This document shows positions 20,043 through 28,518 of a stretch of DNA of 64,000 nt, piece by piece. This stretch comes from Terrabacter sp. 28 (lineage in GTDB: Bacteria; Actinomycetota; Actinomycetes; Actinomycetales; Dermatophilaceae), in NCBI GenBank assembly GCA_000955875.1, contig JYOE01000020.1, forward strand, positions 1 through 64,000, read 5' to 3'. Position numbers and translations under genes: made by a program. Under the pieces are notes generated by a model. It was not told the DNA's origin, did not search any database, and saw only the letters and a list, made by a program, of their open reading frames with translations. Each line of letters opens with the position of its first letter. Within the stretch, counting starts at the first letter, position 1.

Positions 20043-20954
20043 ATGGGGCCGCCGGTCGTTGGCTGTGAGGGTGTCACCAAGCGCTTCGGTGACACGGAGG
20101 CGCTGCGCGGCGTCGACCTCGACGTGCTCGAGGGCGAGGTCTTCGGCTACCTCGGACCGAACGGCGCGGGCAAGACGACCACCCTCCGACTGCTCATGGG
20201 CCTGACCCGATGCAGCACCGGACGAGTCGAGGTCCTCGGGCTCGATGCGTGGCGACGCCGCGACGAGGTGCACCGCAGGGTCGGCTACGTGCCCGGGGAC
20301 GTGGCCCTCTACCCCCGCCTGAGCGGACGGGACCACGTCGACTACCTCGGGAACCTGCGGGGGCTCGGAAGGCCCTCCGTCGCGACGAAGCTCGCGGAGC
20401 GGCTCGACCTCGACCTGCGCCGACCCACTCGTGAGCTGTCACGGGGCAACCGCCAGAAGCTGGCCCTGGTGCTCGCCCTCATGGGCCAACCCGAGCTGCT
20501 CGTCCTCGACGAGCCGTCCAGCGGCCTGGACCCCTTGGTCCAGCGGGAGTTCCATGCCCTGCTCGCGGAACACTCGGCGCGGGGAGGCACGGTGCTGCTC
20601 AGCTCCCACGTGCTCAGCGAGGTGCAGCGCGTCGCGACCCGGATCGCCGTGCTGAGCGCAGGTCGGGTCGTGGCAGTGGAGGAGCTGGACGCGCTGCGTG
20701 CCAAGTCCCTTCACCACGTCGAGGCCCAGCTCAAGGGCCCCGTCCGAGTCGAGCAGTTCGAGGCGCTGCCCGGGGTGCGTGACGTCCGCCTCGAGGACGG
20801 CGTGCTGCGCTGCGACGCACCGCAGTCCGCCCTCGACCCGCTGCTCAAGCTGGTCGCCCGCCACCAGGTCGTCGACCTCACGTGCACCGAGGCCGAGCTG
20901 GAGGAGACCTTCCTCGCGTACTACGCGGCCGCAGGAGGTCCGGATGCTGCATGA
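20043..20954 (+). CDS. ABC transporter ATP-binding protein (ABC-2 exporter)
   Basis: 303 residues. Walker A GPNGAGKTTT (about 40), Q-loop region YVPGDVALYPRLSG, signature LSRGNRQKLALVLAL (about 137), Walker B LLVLDEPSSGLDP and the H-loop LLSSHVLSEVQR are all intact. The C-terminal 80 residues are the DUF-like extension of drug or polyketide exporters. It overlaps the permease gene by 11 nt. The substrate is not evident; the pair resembles antibiotic-export and Na+-export systems. Confidence 0.9.
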   Translation: MGPPVVGCEGVTKRFGDTEALRGVDLDVLEGEVFGYLGPNGAGKTTTLRLLMGLTRCSTGRVEVLGLDAWRRRDEVHRRVGYVPGDVALYPRLSGRDHVDYLGNLRGLGRPSVATKLAERLDLDLRRPTRELSRGNRQKLALVLALMGQPELLVLDEPSSGLDPLVQREFHALLAEHSARGGTVLLSSHVLSEVQRVATRIAVLSAGRVVAVEELDALRAKSLHHVEAQLKGPVRVEQFEALPGVRDVRLEDGVLRCDAPQSALDPLLKLVARHQVVDLTCTEAELEETFLAYYAAAGGPDAA

Positions 20955-21744
20955 CGTGCTCCGCAAGACCCTGTATGACCAACGGCGTTCGTACCCTGCG
21001 TGGTGCGCGGGGGTCCTGCTCGTGGTGGCGATGTACGTCGCCCTCTGGCCGAGCATCCGGCGCCAGCCCTCGATGCAGGACTTCCTCGACCAGATGCCCG
21101 AGGCGCTCCGCAACCTCTTCGCGATGTCAGGTGCCGACATGTCGACGCCCGTCGGCTACATCCAGATCGAGCTGCTCTCGTTCATGGGTCCGCTGCTCGT
21201 GCTCCTGTATGCCGTCGCCGCCGGCTCGTCCGCCGTGGCCGGCGAGGAGGACCGGGGCACCCTCGACCTGCTCCTCGGCACTCCCACCCCGCGGACGCGG
21301 ATCGTCGTCGACAAGGCGATCGCCATGGTGGTCGGCACCGTCGGGCTCTGCGCGCTGCTCGGGGTGGCGCTCGTCGCCGAGGGGGCTCTCGTGGACCTCG
21401 ACCTGCCGGTGGGGCACGTCGCCGCGGCGATGCTCCACCTCGCCCTGCTGGGTCTCGTCTTCGGCGCCCTGGCGCTCGCGGTGGGCGCCGGGACCGGCCG
21501 GCTCGCCCTGAGCCGCGCGGTCCCGGTGCTTCTCGCGGTCGTCGGCTACGTCGTCAACGGGCTCGGCGGTCTCGTCGACTGGCTGCGGCCGCTGCAGAAG
21601 CTGTCGCCCTTCTACCAGTACGCCGCCCACGACCCCCTGCGGCAGGGCGTCTCGTGGGTCTCGGTCGGGGTGGCCGTCGCGACGGTCGTCGTGCTCGTCG
21701 TCGTCGCGGCGGTGGCGTTCGACCGGCGTGACGTGGCCTCGTGA
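20944..21744 (+). CDS. ABC-2 type permease
   Basis: 266 residues with about six membrane segments (residues roughly 20-40, 80-105, 130-150, 160-180, 190-215, 240-260). The segment SSAVAGEEDRGTLDLLLGTPTPRTRIVVDK is the conserved ABC-2 coupling region. Starts inside the end of the ATPase gene, so both are made together. It ends 13 nt from the convergent AI-2E gene. Confidence 0.88.
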   Translation: MLHDVLRKTLYDQRRSYPAWCAGVLLVVAMYVALWPSIRRQPSMQDFLDQMPEALRNLFAMSGADMSTPVGYIQIELLSFMGPLLVLLYAVAAGSSAVAGEEDRGTLDLLLGTPTPRTRIVVDKAIAMVVGTVGLCALLGVALVAEGALVDLDLPVGHVAAAMLHLALLGLVFGALALAVGAGTGRLALSRAVPVLLAVVGYVVNGLGGLVDWLRPLQKLSPFYQYAAHDPLRQGVSWVSVGVAVATVVVLVVVAAVAFDRRDVAS

Positions 21745-21757
21745 GCGCTGCTTTCCT

Positions 21758-23065
21758 TCAGGCGGACCTGCGCCCCGGGTCGTGACCGCCGGGTCCGGCA
21801 CCGTCGGGTTCGTCGCTGGGTTCGTCGTCATCCGGCTCGTCGTCCGACGTGTCGAGCTCGGCGAGCTCGGGGACGAGGTCGTGTCGTCTGCTGAAGGTGT
21901 CGATGATCGCGAGGGCCACCGCGGCGATCGGGATGCCGATGAGGGCGCCGATGGCACCGAAGAGGGCAGCCCCCGCGATCACCGAGCCCAGCGCCACGGC
22001 GGGGTGGACGTCCATCGTCCGGCGGCTGATGCGCGGTGTGAAGACGTAGTTCTCGAGCTGCTGGTAGATGGTGGCGAAGACCGCGATCCACACGGCGTTG
22101 ATGGGCTTGTCGAGCACGGCGAAGAGGGCGGGGAGCGCGACGCCGATGTAGGTGCCGATCGTCGGGATGAACTGTCCGACGATGCCGGCGAAGACGCCGA
22201 GGGGCAGCCAGAACGGCACGTCGATGACCCAGAAGAACGAGGCGTGGAAGACGGCGGAGAGCGCGGCCAGGACCAGCTTCGAGACCACGTAGCCGCCGGT
22301 CTTCTCGACCGAGATGGTCCACACCGTGATGAAGACGCGCTGGTAGCGCTGGGGCAGCCACGAGCCGATGGTCTGGCGCAGCCGCGGACTGTCGGCGGAG
22401 AGGTAGTAGGCGAAGACGAGGATCGTCAGGCTGTCGAAGAGGAAGGTGAACAGCGAGCCGAAGATGCCGACGATGCCGCCGCCGTAGCGGCCCGCGAGCT
22501 CCCCGAGCTTGTCGGGCGTGAGGTTCAGGGCCTGGCGCACCTGGTCGAGGTCGAACGTCGTGCCGAACGTCGAGTTGACCCAGTTGATGGCCGAGGTCAC
22601 GGCGCCCGGCAGCTGGGTGCCGAGCTCCGACACCTGCGAGACGAAGACCTGCCCGAAGAGCTCGGCGAGCGCGGCGAAGAGCAGCAGCACGCCGAGCATC
22701 GTGAGCCCGGTCGCCAGCCCGCGCTTCATGCCCCGGGACGCGAGCCAGAGCACGACCGGCTCCATGGCGATGGAGACGAGCCACGCGAGCAGGAGCAGGA
22801 AGAGGAAGCTCGCCAGCGCGTGGAAGGCCCAGGTCGCGATCGACAGCAGGACCACCGCGCTGAGGACGATGATCGTGACGCGCCGCGCATTGCCCGGGGT
22901 CACGGCGATCCATCGTGCCTCGTCGTCGAACGGCACCCCCGGGACCGCGTGGCGGCCGTGCCGGTCGTGCGCGTCGTGCCGGTCGTGCGCGTCGTGCGCA
23001 GCGGCGTGGTGAACGTGCGGCTCGTTCGGGGCGGCGGCGTGCGAGTCGGGCTGGTGGGCGCTCAC
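21758..23065 (-). CDS. AI-2E family transporter with His-rich N-terminus
   Basis: 435 residues. After about 50 hydrophilic residues come the seven or eight membrane segments of the AI-2E (YdiK/TqsA/PerM) family, with the family segment GQFIPTIGTYIGVALPALFA near 300-320. The family exports small molecules or ions; Na+/H+ exchange and autoinducer export have been reported for members. The N-terminus (HHAAAHDAHDRHDAHDRHGRH) contains nine or more His and comes from a short DNA repeat. The C-terminal 35 residues are an Asp/Glu/Pro-rich tail. Confidence 0.88.
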   Translation of the reverse strand: MSAHQPDSHAAAPNEPHVHHAAAHDAHDRHDAHDRHGRHAVPGVPFDDEARWIAVTPGNARRVTIIVLSAVVLLSIATWAFHALASFLFLLLLAWLVSIAMEPVVLWLASRGMKRGLATGLTMLGVLLLFAALAELFGQVFVSQVSELGTQLPGAVTSAINWVNSTFGTTFDLDQVRQALNLTPDKLGELAGRYGGGIVGIFGSLFTFLFDSLTILVFAYYLSADSPRLRQTIGSWLPQRYQRVFITVWTISVEKTGGYVVSKLVLAALSAVFHASFFWVIDVPFWLPLGVFAGIVGQFIPTIGTYIGVALPALFAVLDKPINAVWIAVFATIYQQLENYVFTPRISRRTMDVHPAVALGSVIAGAALFGAIGALIGIPIAAVALAIIDTFSRRHDLVPELAELDTSDDEPDDDEPSDEPDGAGPGGHDPGRRSA

Positions 23066-23203
23066 GCGGCGAGCCTACGGTCCCTCGCGCGGCAAGCGGG
23101 GGAGGTCGCGGCCCGCATGCCGACGTCGGCGTGACCCGCGACACGCGGCGCCCAGCCGTCCGCACGAATGGTGGACACCGCGTCTCATCTTGTGGAAACC
23201 CCC

Positions 23204-23231
23204 TTTACCCGTGGGTAGCCCGGCGTACCGT
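23204..23231 (+). promoter_or_regulatory. Promoter of the orphan leader unit
   Basis: TTTACC (23204-23209) and TACCGT (23226-23231), 16 nt apart. The -10 ends 7 nt before the leader ATG, which predicts a leaderless start. Confidence 0.5.
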
Positions 23232-23238
23232 GAATTGC

Positions 23239-23286
23239 ATGACGCGGCAGGTCGTACTTATTCCCCGCCGCGGCGAGTCCAGGTAG
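23239..23286 (+). CDS. Orphan leader peptide with Val-Val-Leu-Ile
   Basis: Fifteen codons: MTRQVVLIPRRGESR, then TAG. Codons 5-8 are GTC GTA CTT ATT, including three codons (GTA, CTT, ATT) that are rare in this genome, which suits a stalling sequence. The next codons form the first arm of hairpin A, and the stop codon touches the first arm of hairpin B. The leaderless promoter upstream supports real translation. Unlike the ilvB and cimA leaders, the next gene is only a 26-residue microprotein. Confidence 0.65.
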   Translation: MTRQVVLIPRRGESR

Positions 23287-23328
23287 TCAGCACCTCGCCG
23301 CGGAGATCCCGCGCACCCTCGTGCTGAC
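23268..23328 (+). promoter_or_regulatory. Two mutually exclusive leader hairpins
   Basis: Hairpin A: CCGCGGCGAG (23268-23277) with CTCGCCGCGG (23294-23303), perfect 10 bp. Hairpin B: GTCAGCAC (23286-23293) with GTGCTGAC (23321-23328), perfect 8 bp. The first arm of B lies in the loop of A and the second arm of A in the loop of B, so both cannot form as simple hairpins. No U-run follows either. Confidence 0.7.
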
Positions 23329-23399
23329 TTGGTTCGCCCACCCGGGCTGGAGCCACCTGAGACCACCAACAGCAAGGCAACTCGAAAGACGTGATCACC

Positions 23400-23480
23400 A
23401 TGAGCGAAGACGCCAAGGCAGCCCGTCAGGCACTGCAGGAGTCCATGGACCTGCGCGACCAGGGCCACACCGAGGACTGA
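23400..23480 (+). CDS. 26-residue microprotein
   Basis: Starts MSEDAKAARQALQESM and ends DQGHTED. It is polar and acidic, with one predicted amphipathic helix (about residues 5-18), no membrane segment and no cysteine. A GAAAG site lies 8-12 nt before the ATG. It sits between the two-hairpin leader and a perfect 14-bp terminator hairpin, so it appears to be the only product of this transcript. I recognise no family. It could instead be a second leader reading frame. Confidence 0.55.
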   Translation: MSEDAKAARQALQESMDLRDQGHTED

Positions 23481-23503
23481 TCTCCGGTCTCGCGCCGGAC
23501 GTC

Positions 23504-23536
23504 GAAGGCCCCCGCCCCAGTTGGGCGGGGGCCTTC
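23504..23536 (+). terminator. Terminator of the microprotein unit
   Basis: GAAGGCCCCCGCCC (23504-23517), loop CAGTT, GGGCGGGGGCCTTC (23523-23536): perfect 14-bp stem. It separates the unit from the leuB promoter. Confidence 0.8.
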
Positions 23537-23564
23537 GCCGTGCGACCAGAGAATGAGACGCACG

Positions 23565-23592
23565 TTCCACATCACAAGACGGGTTCTACGCT
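23565..23592 (+). promoter_or_regulatory. leuB promoter
   Basis: TTCCAC (23565-23570) and TACGCT (23587-23592), 16 nt apart. The -10 ends 6 nt before the leuB ATG, so the mRNA is probably leaderless. Confidence 0.5.
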
Positions 23593-23598
23593 GACGGC

Positions 23599-24663
23599 AT
23601 GGGAGAGATGCAGGTCAAGGACGCCTACTCGATCGCCGTGATCGGCGGTGACGGCATCGGTCCCGAGGTCGTCGCCGAGGGCCTGAAGGTGCTCGACGCC
23701 GTCACCGGCTCGGGTGGTCCGAAGTTCGCGACGACGGACTACGACCTCGGCGCCCGCCGATGGCACGCCACCGGCGAGACGCTGCCCGACTCGGTGCTCG
23801 AGGAGCTGCGCGGGCACGACGCGATCCTCCTCGGCGCCATCGGCGACCCGACGGTCCCGAGCGGTGTGCTCGAGCGAGGCGTGCTGCTCCCGCTGCGGTT
23901 CGCCCTCGACCATTACGTCAACCTGCGCCCGGCCAAGCTCTTCCCCGGAGTGGCCAGCCCGCTCGACGTCGCCCGCGTCGCCCCGGACGGCATCGACTTC
24001 GTCGTCGTGCGCGAGGGCACCGAGGGTCCCTACGTCGGCAACGGCGGGGCCCTGCGAGTCGGCACTCCCGCAGAGATCGCGACCGAGGTCAGCGTCAACA
24101 CCCGCTTCGGCGTCGAGCGCGTCGTCCGCGACGCCTTCGCGCGCGCCCAGGCCCGGCCGCGCAAGCACCTGACCCTCGTGCACAAGCACAACGTCCTCAC
24201 CCATGCCGGCCACCTGTGGCGCCGCACGGTCGAGGAGGTCGGTGTCGAGTTCCCCGAGGTCGAGACGGCATACCAGCACGTCGACGCCGCGACGATCTTC
24301 ATGGCCACCGACCCCGGCCGGTTCGACGTCATCGTCACCGACAACCTCTTCGGCGACATCCTCACCGACATCGCCGCTGCGATCGCCGGCGGCATCGGAC
24401 TCGCCGCATCCGGCAACATCAACCCGGCCCGCACGACCCCGAGCATGTTCGAGCCGGTGCACGGCTCGGCCCCCGACATCGCCGGCCAGTCCAAGGCCGA
24501 CCCCACCGCCGCGATCCTCTCGGTCGGCATGCTGCTCGCCCACCTCGGGCTCGACGCCGAGGCCGCGCGCGTCGACGCCGCCGTGGCCGCGGACCTCGCG
24601 GACCGTGGGGATGTCGTACGCAGCACCGCCGCGGTCGGCGACGCCGTGGTCGGTCGTCTCTGA
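23599..24663 (+). CDS. leuB: 3-Isopropylmalate dehydrogenase
   Basis: Oxidative decarboxylation of 3-isopropylmalate with NAD+, third step of leucine synthesis. 354 residues. Hallmarks: [19 protein letters not shown] at the N-terminus, the Arg-containing LRPAKLFPG, the Tyr/Lys pair in [13 protein letters not shown] and [12 protein letters not shown], and the metal site [28 protein letters not shown]. The adenine-binding region reads [13 protein letters not shown]. It has its own promoter and is not joined to leuCD, which lie 29 kb away. Confidence 0.96.
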   Translation: MGEMQVKDAYSIAVIGGDGIGPEVVAEGLKVLDAVTGSGGPKFATTDYDLGARRWHATGETLPDSVLEELRGHDAILLGAIGDPTVPSGVLERGVLLPLRFALDHYVNLRPAKLFPGVASPLDVARVAPDGIDFVVVREGTEGPYVGNGGALRVGTPAEIATEVSVNTRFGVERVVRDAFARAQARPRKHLTLVHKHNVLTHAGHLWRRTVEEVGVEFPEVETAYQHVDAATIFMATDPGRFDVIVTDNLFGDILTDIAAAIAGGIGLAASGNINPARTTPSMFEPVHGSAPDIAGQSKADPTAAILSVGMLLAHLGLDAEAARVDAAVAADLADRGDVVRSTAAVGDAVVGRL

Positions 24664-24703
24664 CGCGCACGACCCGGCATACGCCCGGCTGACCCGCTGC
24701 TCG

Positions 24704-24804
24704 CACGCGGGTCCATGCCGCGTACGCGGTGACTGCCCCGTACGCGGCCGACTGCCCCGCACGCGGGCGGCCGGCCCGCACGCGCAGCGTGCCCTGCGTA
24801 CGCG
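24704..24804. repeat. Six degenerate repeats with about 19-bp period
   Basis: The core YACGCG (Y = C or T) occurs at 24704, 24723, 24741, 24760, 24779 and 24799, spaced 19, 18, 19, 19 and 20 bp. Flanks are partly conserved (CTGCCCCG before the third and fourth cores). They fill the gap between leuB and ilvE, about 80 bp before the likely ilvE promoter. Function unknown; they may bind a regulator in an array. Confidence 0.6.
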
Positions 24805-24931
24805 ACCGAAACCCGCGGAGGACACGCCCGGACGCCGTCCGGTGCGGCGTCCGGGGCGGCTGTGTCATCTCACGATGTGGGCGATAGCCTGACGTCGGAT
24901 CACTGCTGATTTCGCTCCATGGAGGTATGTC

Positions 24932-26029
24932 ATGACCCAGCTGTCCTTCGAGGTGACGCGCCGCGACGACGCCACCTCGTCCGAGCGCATCGCCGAGATC
25001 CTCGAGAACCCCGGCTTCGGCAAGACCTTCACCGACCACATGGTCGTCGCGACCTGGACCGCCGACGGCGGCTGGGGTGACGCGCAGGTCAGGCCCTACG
25101 GCCCCTTCCAGCTCGACCCTGCGGCGGCGGTGCTCCACTACGCCCAGGAGATCTTCGAGGGCATGAAGGCCTACCGCCACGCCGACGGCTCGATCTGGAC
25201 GTTCCGTCCCGAGGCCAACGCCGCCCGGTTCGCGCGCTCGGCCCGCCGCCTCGCTCTCCCCGTGCTCCCCGAGGCCGACTTCATCGAGTCGCTGCGGCAG
25301 CTCGTCTCCGTCGACCAGGACTGGGTGCCCGCGGGTGACGCGGGTGAGAAGAGCCTCTACCTGCGCCCCTTCATGTTCGCCTCCGAGGCGTTCCTCGGGG
25401 TGCGACCGGCCCAGCAGGTCACGTACTCCGTCATCGCCTCGCCGGCCGGCGCGTACTTCTCGGGCGGCCTCAAGCCGGTCACCCTGTGGATCTCGACCGA
25501 CTACGCCCGCGCCGGCGAGGGCGGCACGGGCGCGGCCAAGTGCGGTGGCAACTACGCGAGCTCCCTCGCCGGCCAGCTCGAGGGCATCGACCACGGCTGC
25601 GACCAGGCCGTCTTCCTCGACTCCTCGACGCACACGTACATCGAGGAGCTCGGCGGCATGAACCTGTTCCTCGTGACGAAGGACGGGCGCATCATCACCC
25701 CGGAGCTCACCGGCACGATCCTCGAGGGCGTCACCCGCAGCTCCATCCTCGAGATCGCCAAGGAGCTCGACCTCGAGCCCGAGGAGCGTCGCATCCCCAT
25801 CGAGGAGTGGAAGGAGGGCGCGGCCAGCGGCGACATCGTCGAGATCTTCGCGTGCGGCACCGCCGCCGTCGTCACCCCGGTGGGCGAGCTGCGCTGGGAC
25901 GGCGGGTCGGTCGACCACCGCCGCGACGGCCACGAGGACCGCTACGCCGAGGCGATCCGCAACAAGCTCCTCGACATCCAGTACGGCCGTGCCGAGGACG
26001 CCCACGGCTGGCTCACCCGTCTCGTCTGA
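24932..26029 (+). CDS. ilvE: Branched-chain amino acid aminotransferase
   Basis: PLP enzyme for the last step of valine, leucine and isoleucine synthesis. 365 residues, the longer class found in actinobacteria. The catalytic Lys is in GTGAAKCGGNYASSL (about 205). EIFEGMKAYRH and YLRPFMFASEAFLGV are family segments, and the cofactor loop is TGTILEGVTRSSIL. GGAGG sits 7 nt before the ATG. A TAGCCT box near 24886 is a likely -10, leaving a short leader. A HAD-type phosphatase gene follows 4 nt after the stop. Confidence 0.96.
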   Translation: MTQLSFEVTRRDDATSSERIAEILENPGFGKTFTDHMVVATWTADGGWGDAQVRPYGPFQLDPAAAVLHYAQEIFEGMKAYRHADGSIWTFRPEANAARFARSARRLALPVLPEADFIESLRQLVSVDQDWVPAGDAGEKSLYLRPFMFASEAFLGVRPAQQVTYSVIASPAGAYFSGGLKPVTLWISTDYARAGEGGTGAAKCGGNYASSLAGQLEGIDHGCDQAVFLDSSTHTYIEELGGMNLFLVTKDGRIITPELTGTILEGVTRSSILEIAKELDLEPEERRIPIEEWKEGAASGDIVEIFACGTAAVVTPVGELRWDGGSVDHRRDGHEDRYAEAIRNKLLDIQYGRAEDAHGWLTRLV

Positions 26030-26033
26030 CCCG

Positions 26034-26864
26034 GTGGGCGCGGCGGGGGGCCCGGCACCGTCGCGGCCGCGCCTCGTCGCGACCGACCTCGACGGCACCC
26101 TGCTGCGCTCCGACGGCTCGGTGTCGGAGCGCACCCGCGCGGTGTGGGCGGCCGCCGACGAGGCCGGCATCGAGACGGTGCTCGTCACCGCGCGGCCGCC
26201 GCGGTGGCTGCACGACCTCGAGCACGTCGTCGGCCCGCGCGGCGTCGCGATCTGCGGCAACGGGGCGTTCGTCTACGAGGTGACCGGCCGGCGCCTGCTC
26301 GAGACGCACTGCTTCGAAGCCGGTGCGGTGGAGTCGATCGTGGCCGATCTCAGGGCGGCGCTGCCGTCGGTCGCCTTCCTCGCCGAGCGGGCGAGCGGCC
26401 CCTACCTCGCACCGGGCTACCCCGACCCGCACGACGACACCGTGGCCGCGGGCGCAGCGCACGGTCCGCTCGCGGGGATCGCGGCCGAGCCGGTCGGCAA
26501 GCTCCTGGCCGTCACCGACGAGGTGCCCCTCGAGGAGTTCCTCTCCACCGTCGAGGAGGTCGTGGGCGACCGCGGCCACCTGCATTTCTCCGGCGCGTCC
26601 GGGCTCGCCGAGATCAACGCCCCCGGGGTCACCAAGGCGGTCGCGCTGGAGCGCTGGGCGACCCGGCTCGGCATCGACGCCGCCGACGTCTGGGCGTTCG
26701 GCGACATGCCCAACGACCTGCCGATGATCAGGTGGGCAGGGGTCGGCTGGGCCGTGGCCAACGCGCACCCGACCCTGCTCGAGGCCGCCGACCGCACCTG
26801 CCCCGGCAACGACGACGACGGTGTGGCCGTGACGCTGGAGCGGGCCATCGGCCGACCCGGCTGA
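26034..26864 (+). CDS. HAD-superfamily Cof-type phosphatase
   Basis: 276 residues. Motif I is TDLDGTLLRSDG with the nucleophile Asp near residue 19. Motif II is VTARPPRW, a C2 cap domain occupies about 90-195, and motif IV is WAFGDMPNDLPMI (about 225). These enzymes hydrolyse sugar phosphates, nucleotides or PLP. The GTG at 26034 lies 4 nt after the ilvE stop, so it is probably co-transcribed; a PLP-phosphatase activity beside a PLP enzyme is possible but unproven. Confidence 0.85.
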   Translation: MGAAGGPAPSRPRLVATDLDGTLLRSDGSVSERTRAVWAAADEAGIETVLVTARPPRWLHDLEHVVGPRGVAICGNGAFVYEVTGRRLLETHCFEAGAVESIVADLRAALPSVAFLAERASGPYLAPGYPDPHDDTVAAGAAHGPLAGIAAEPVGKLLAVTDEVPLEEFLSTVEEVVGDRGHLHFSGASGLAEINAPGVTKAVALERWATRLGIDAADVWAFGDMPNDLPMIRWAGVGWAVANAHPTLLEAADRTCPGNDDDGVAVTLERAIGRPG

Positions 26865-26910
26865 CGGTCTCGACCTTCGGAATCCGTCGTAAAGGTTCTG
26901 TGGGGAACCA

Positions 26911-26984
26911 TTGACGACCTTCCCTGCGCGGGTATTGGATGCGAGGCATCATTCGCAGCGGCGACAAAGGTCCGCCGCATGATG
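26911..26984 (+). promoter_or_regulatory. Promoter and 5' hairpin of the amine-permease operon
   Basis: TTGACG (26911-26916) and TATTGG (26933-26938), 16 nt apart. The expected transcript begins near 26945 and then has a nested inverted repeat: CATCAT (26947-26952) with ATGATG (26979-26984), and inside it GCGGCG (26958-26963) with CGCCGC (26973-26978). Just upstream of the -35, GGTTC and GAACC flank 6 nt and could be an operator. Confidence 0.6.
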
Positions 26985-27002
26985 TTTTGAGAGGTAGTGC
27001 GC

Positions 27003-28517
27003 ATGGCTGTCGACACCTCCAAGGAGTACGAGCACGACGACGAGGCGGCCCTGGCTGCGCTCGGCTACAAGCAGGAGCTCCACCGCGGCATGTCGGGGTT
27101 CTCCAACTTCGCCGTCTCCTTCTCGATCATCTCCATCCTCGCGGGCTGCATCACCAGCTACCTCATCGCCATGAACGCCGGCGGCCCGATCGCCATCTCC
27201 ATCGGCTGGCCCCTCGTCGGTGCCTTCGTCCTCTGCGTGGCCCTCGCCATGGCGGAGGTCTGCTCGGTCTACCCGACCGCGGGTGGCCTCTACTTCTGGG
27301 CCGGCCGGCTCGCCCGTCGCAACAAGCGCGTCTGGGCCTGGTACGTCGGGTGGTTCAACTTCCTCGGCGAGGTCGCGGTCACCGCGGCCATCGACTACGG
27401 CGCCGCCGTCACGTGGATGGCGCTGCTGAGCCTCGTCTTCGACCTGCAGGTGACGGCCGGCTCCACCTTCGTCGCGTTCCTCGTCATCATCGTGCTGCAC
27501 GGCCTGCTCAACACGTTCGGCGTCAACCTGGTCAAGCTCCTGTCGAACGTCAGCGCGTGGTGGCACCTCGCCGGCGTCGCCATCATCGTCGGCGTGCTCG
27601 TCATCGTGCCCGACAAGCACCAGGACCTCTCGTGGACCTTCACCCACTTCGAGAACCGCACCGGCTGGGGAGCGCCCTTCTACGCCTTCCTCATCGGCCT
27701 GCTCATGGCGCAGTACACCTACACCGGCTTCGACGCGTCGGCCCACGTCGCCGAGGAGACGAAGAACGCGTCGGTCGAGGCGCCCAAGGGCATCGTGCGC
27801 AGCGTCTGGGTCTCGATCCTCGCCGGCTGGGTGCTGCTCGTCGCGGTCACCGCCGCCATCCAGGACTACGAGGGCGCGCTCACGACCGACATCGGCCTGC
27901 CCCCGGCCCAGATCTTCATCGACGCAGCGGGTCGCTCGCTCGGCATCTTCCTGCTCTTCATCTGCGCCGTCGCCCAGTTCTTCTGCGGGATGGCCTCGGT
28001 GACCGCCAACTCACGCATGTCGTACGCGTTCTCCCGCGACAACGCGCTGCCGGGGTCGGGGCTGTGGGCACAGGTCAACCCGCGCACGGGCACTCCGACC
28101 AACTCGATCTGGCTGTGCGTGGTGTGCTCCGTCGTCCTCGCGTCACCGGCGCTCGTCTCGACCACCGCCTACCTCGCGGTCACGTCGATCGCCGTCATCG
28201 GCCTCTACATCGCGTACGTCGTGCCCGTCTTCCTCCGGCGCACCAACCCGGACTTCACCCCGGGCCGATGGAACCTCGGCCGGTGGAGCGCGCCGATCGG
28301 CTGGATCTCGGTGGCGTGGGTGGCGTTCATCGTCGTGCTCTTCATGCTGCCGCCCGCGAGCCCGATCACGGTGAGCACGTTCAACTACGCGCCGGTGGCC
28401 GTCGTCGCGGTGCTCGTGTTCTCGACGGTGACGTGGTTCGTCGGCGGGCGCAAGCACTTCATGCGCGACGTCCCCGGTGGCCACGACACCAAGCCGGCGG
28501 CGGAGATCTTCGGCTGA
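27003..28517 (+). CDS. APC-family amino acid/polyamine permease
   Basis: 504 residues, about 12 membrane segments. The start LGYKQELHRGMSGFSNFAVSFSIISILAG is typical of the amino acid/choline/GABA permease branch of the APC superfamily, and SGLYFW-like motif appears as TAGGLYFWAGRLAR. The ATG at 27003 has GAGAGG 8 nt upstream. It opens a cluster for gamma-glutamylated amine breakdown, so a polyamine, GABA or ethanolamine-like substrate is likely; this is inference from neighbours. Confidence 0.9.
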   Translation: MAVDTSKEYEHDDEAALAALGYKQELHRGMSGFSNFAVSFSIISILAGCITSYLIAMNAGGPIAISIGWPLVGAFVLCVALAMAEVCSVYPTAGGLYFWAGRLARRNKRVWAWYVGWFNFLGEVAVTAAIDYGAAVTWMALLSLVFDLQVTAGSTFVAFLVIIVLHGLLNTFGVNLVKLLSNVSAWWHLAGVAIIVGVLVIVPDKHQDLSWTFTHFENRTGWGAPFYAFLIGLLMAQYTYTGFDASAHVAEETKNASVEAPKGIVRSVWVSILAGWVLLVAVTAAIQDYEGALTTDIGLPPAQIFIDAAGRSLGIFLLFICAVAQFFCGMASVTANSRMSYAFSRDNALPGSGLWAQVNPRTGTPTNSIWLCVVCSVVLASPALVSTTAYLAVTSIAVIGLYIAYVVPVFLRRTNPDFTPGRWNLGRWSAPIGWISVAWVAFIVVLFMLPPASPITVSTFNYAPVAVVAVLVFSTVTWFVGGRKHFMRDVPGGHDTKPAAEIFG

Positions 28518-28518
28518 C

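Noticed and set aside
24877..24894. Tiny frame ATG TGG GCG ATA GCC TGA before ilvE as a leader peptide
   Set aside because: It lies on the likely -10 (TAGCCT), has only one Ile codon and no terminator hairpin follows.
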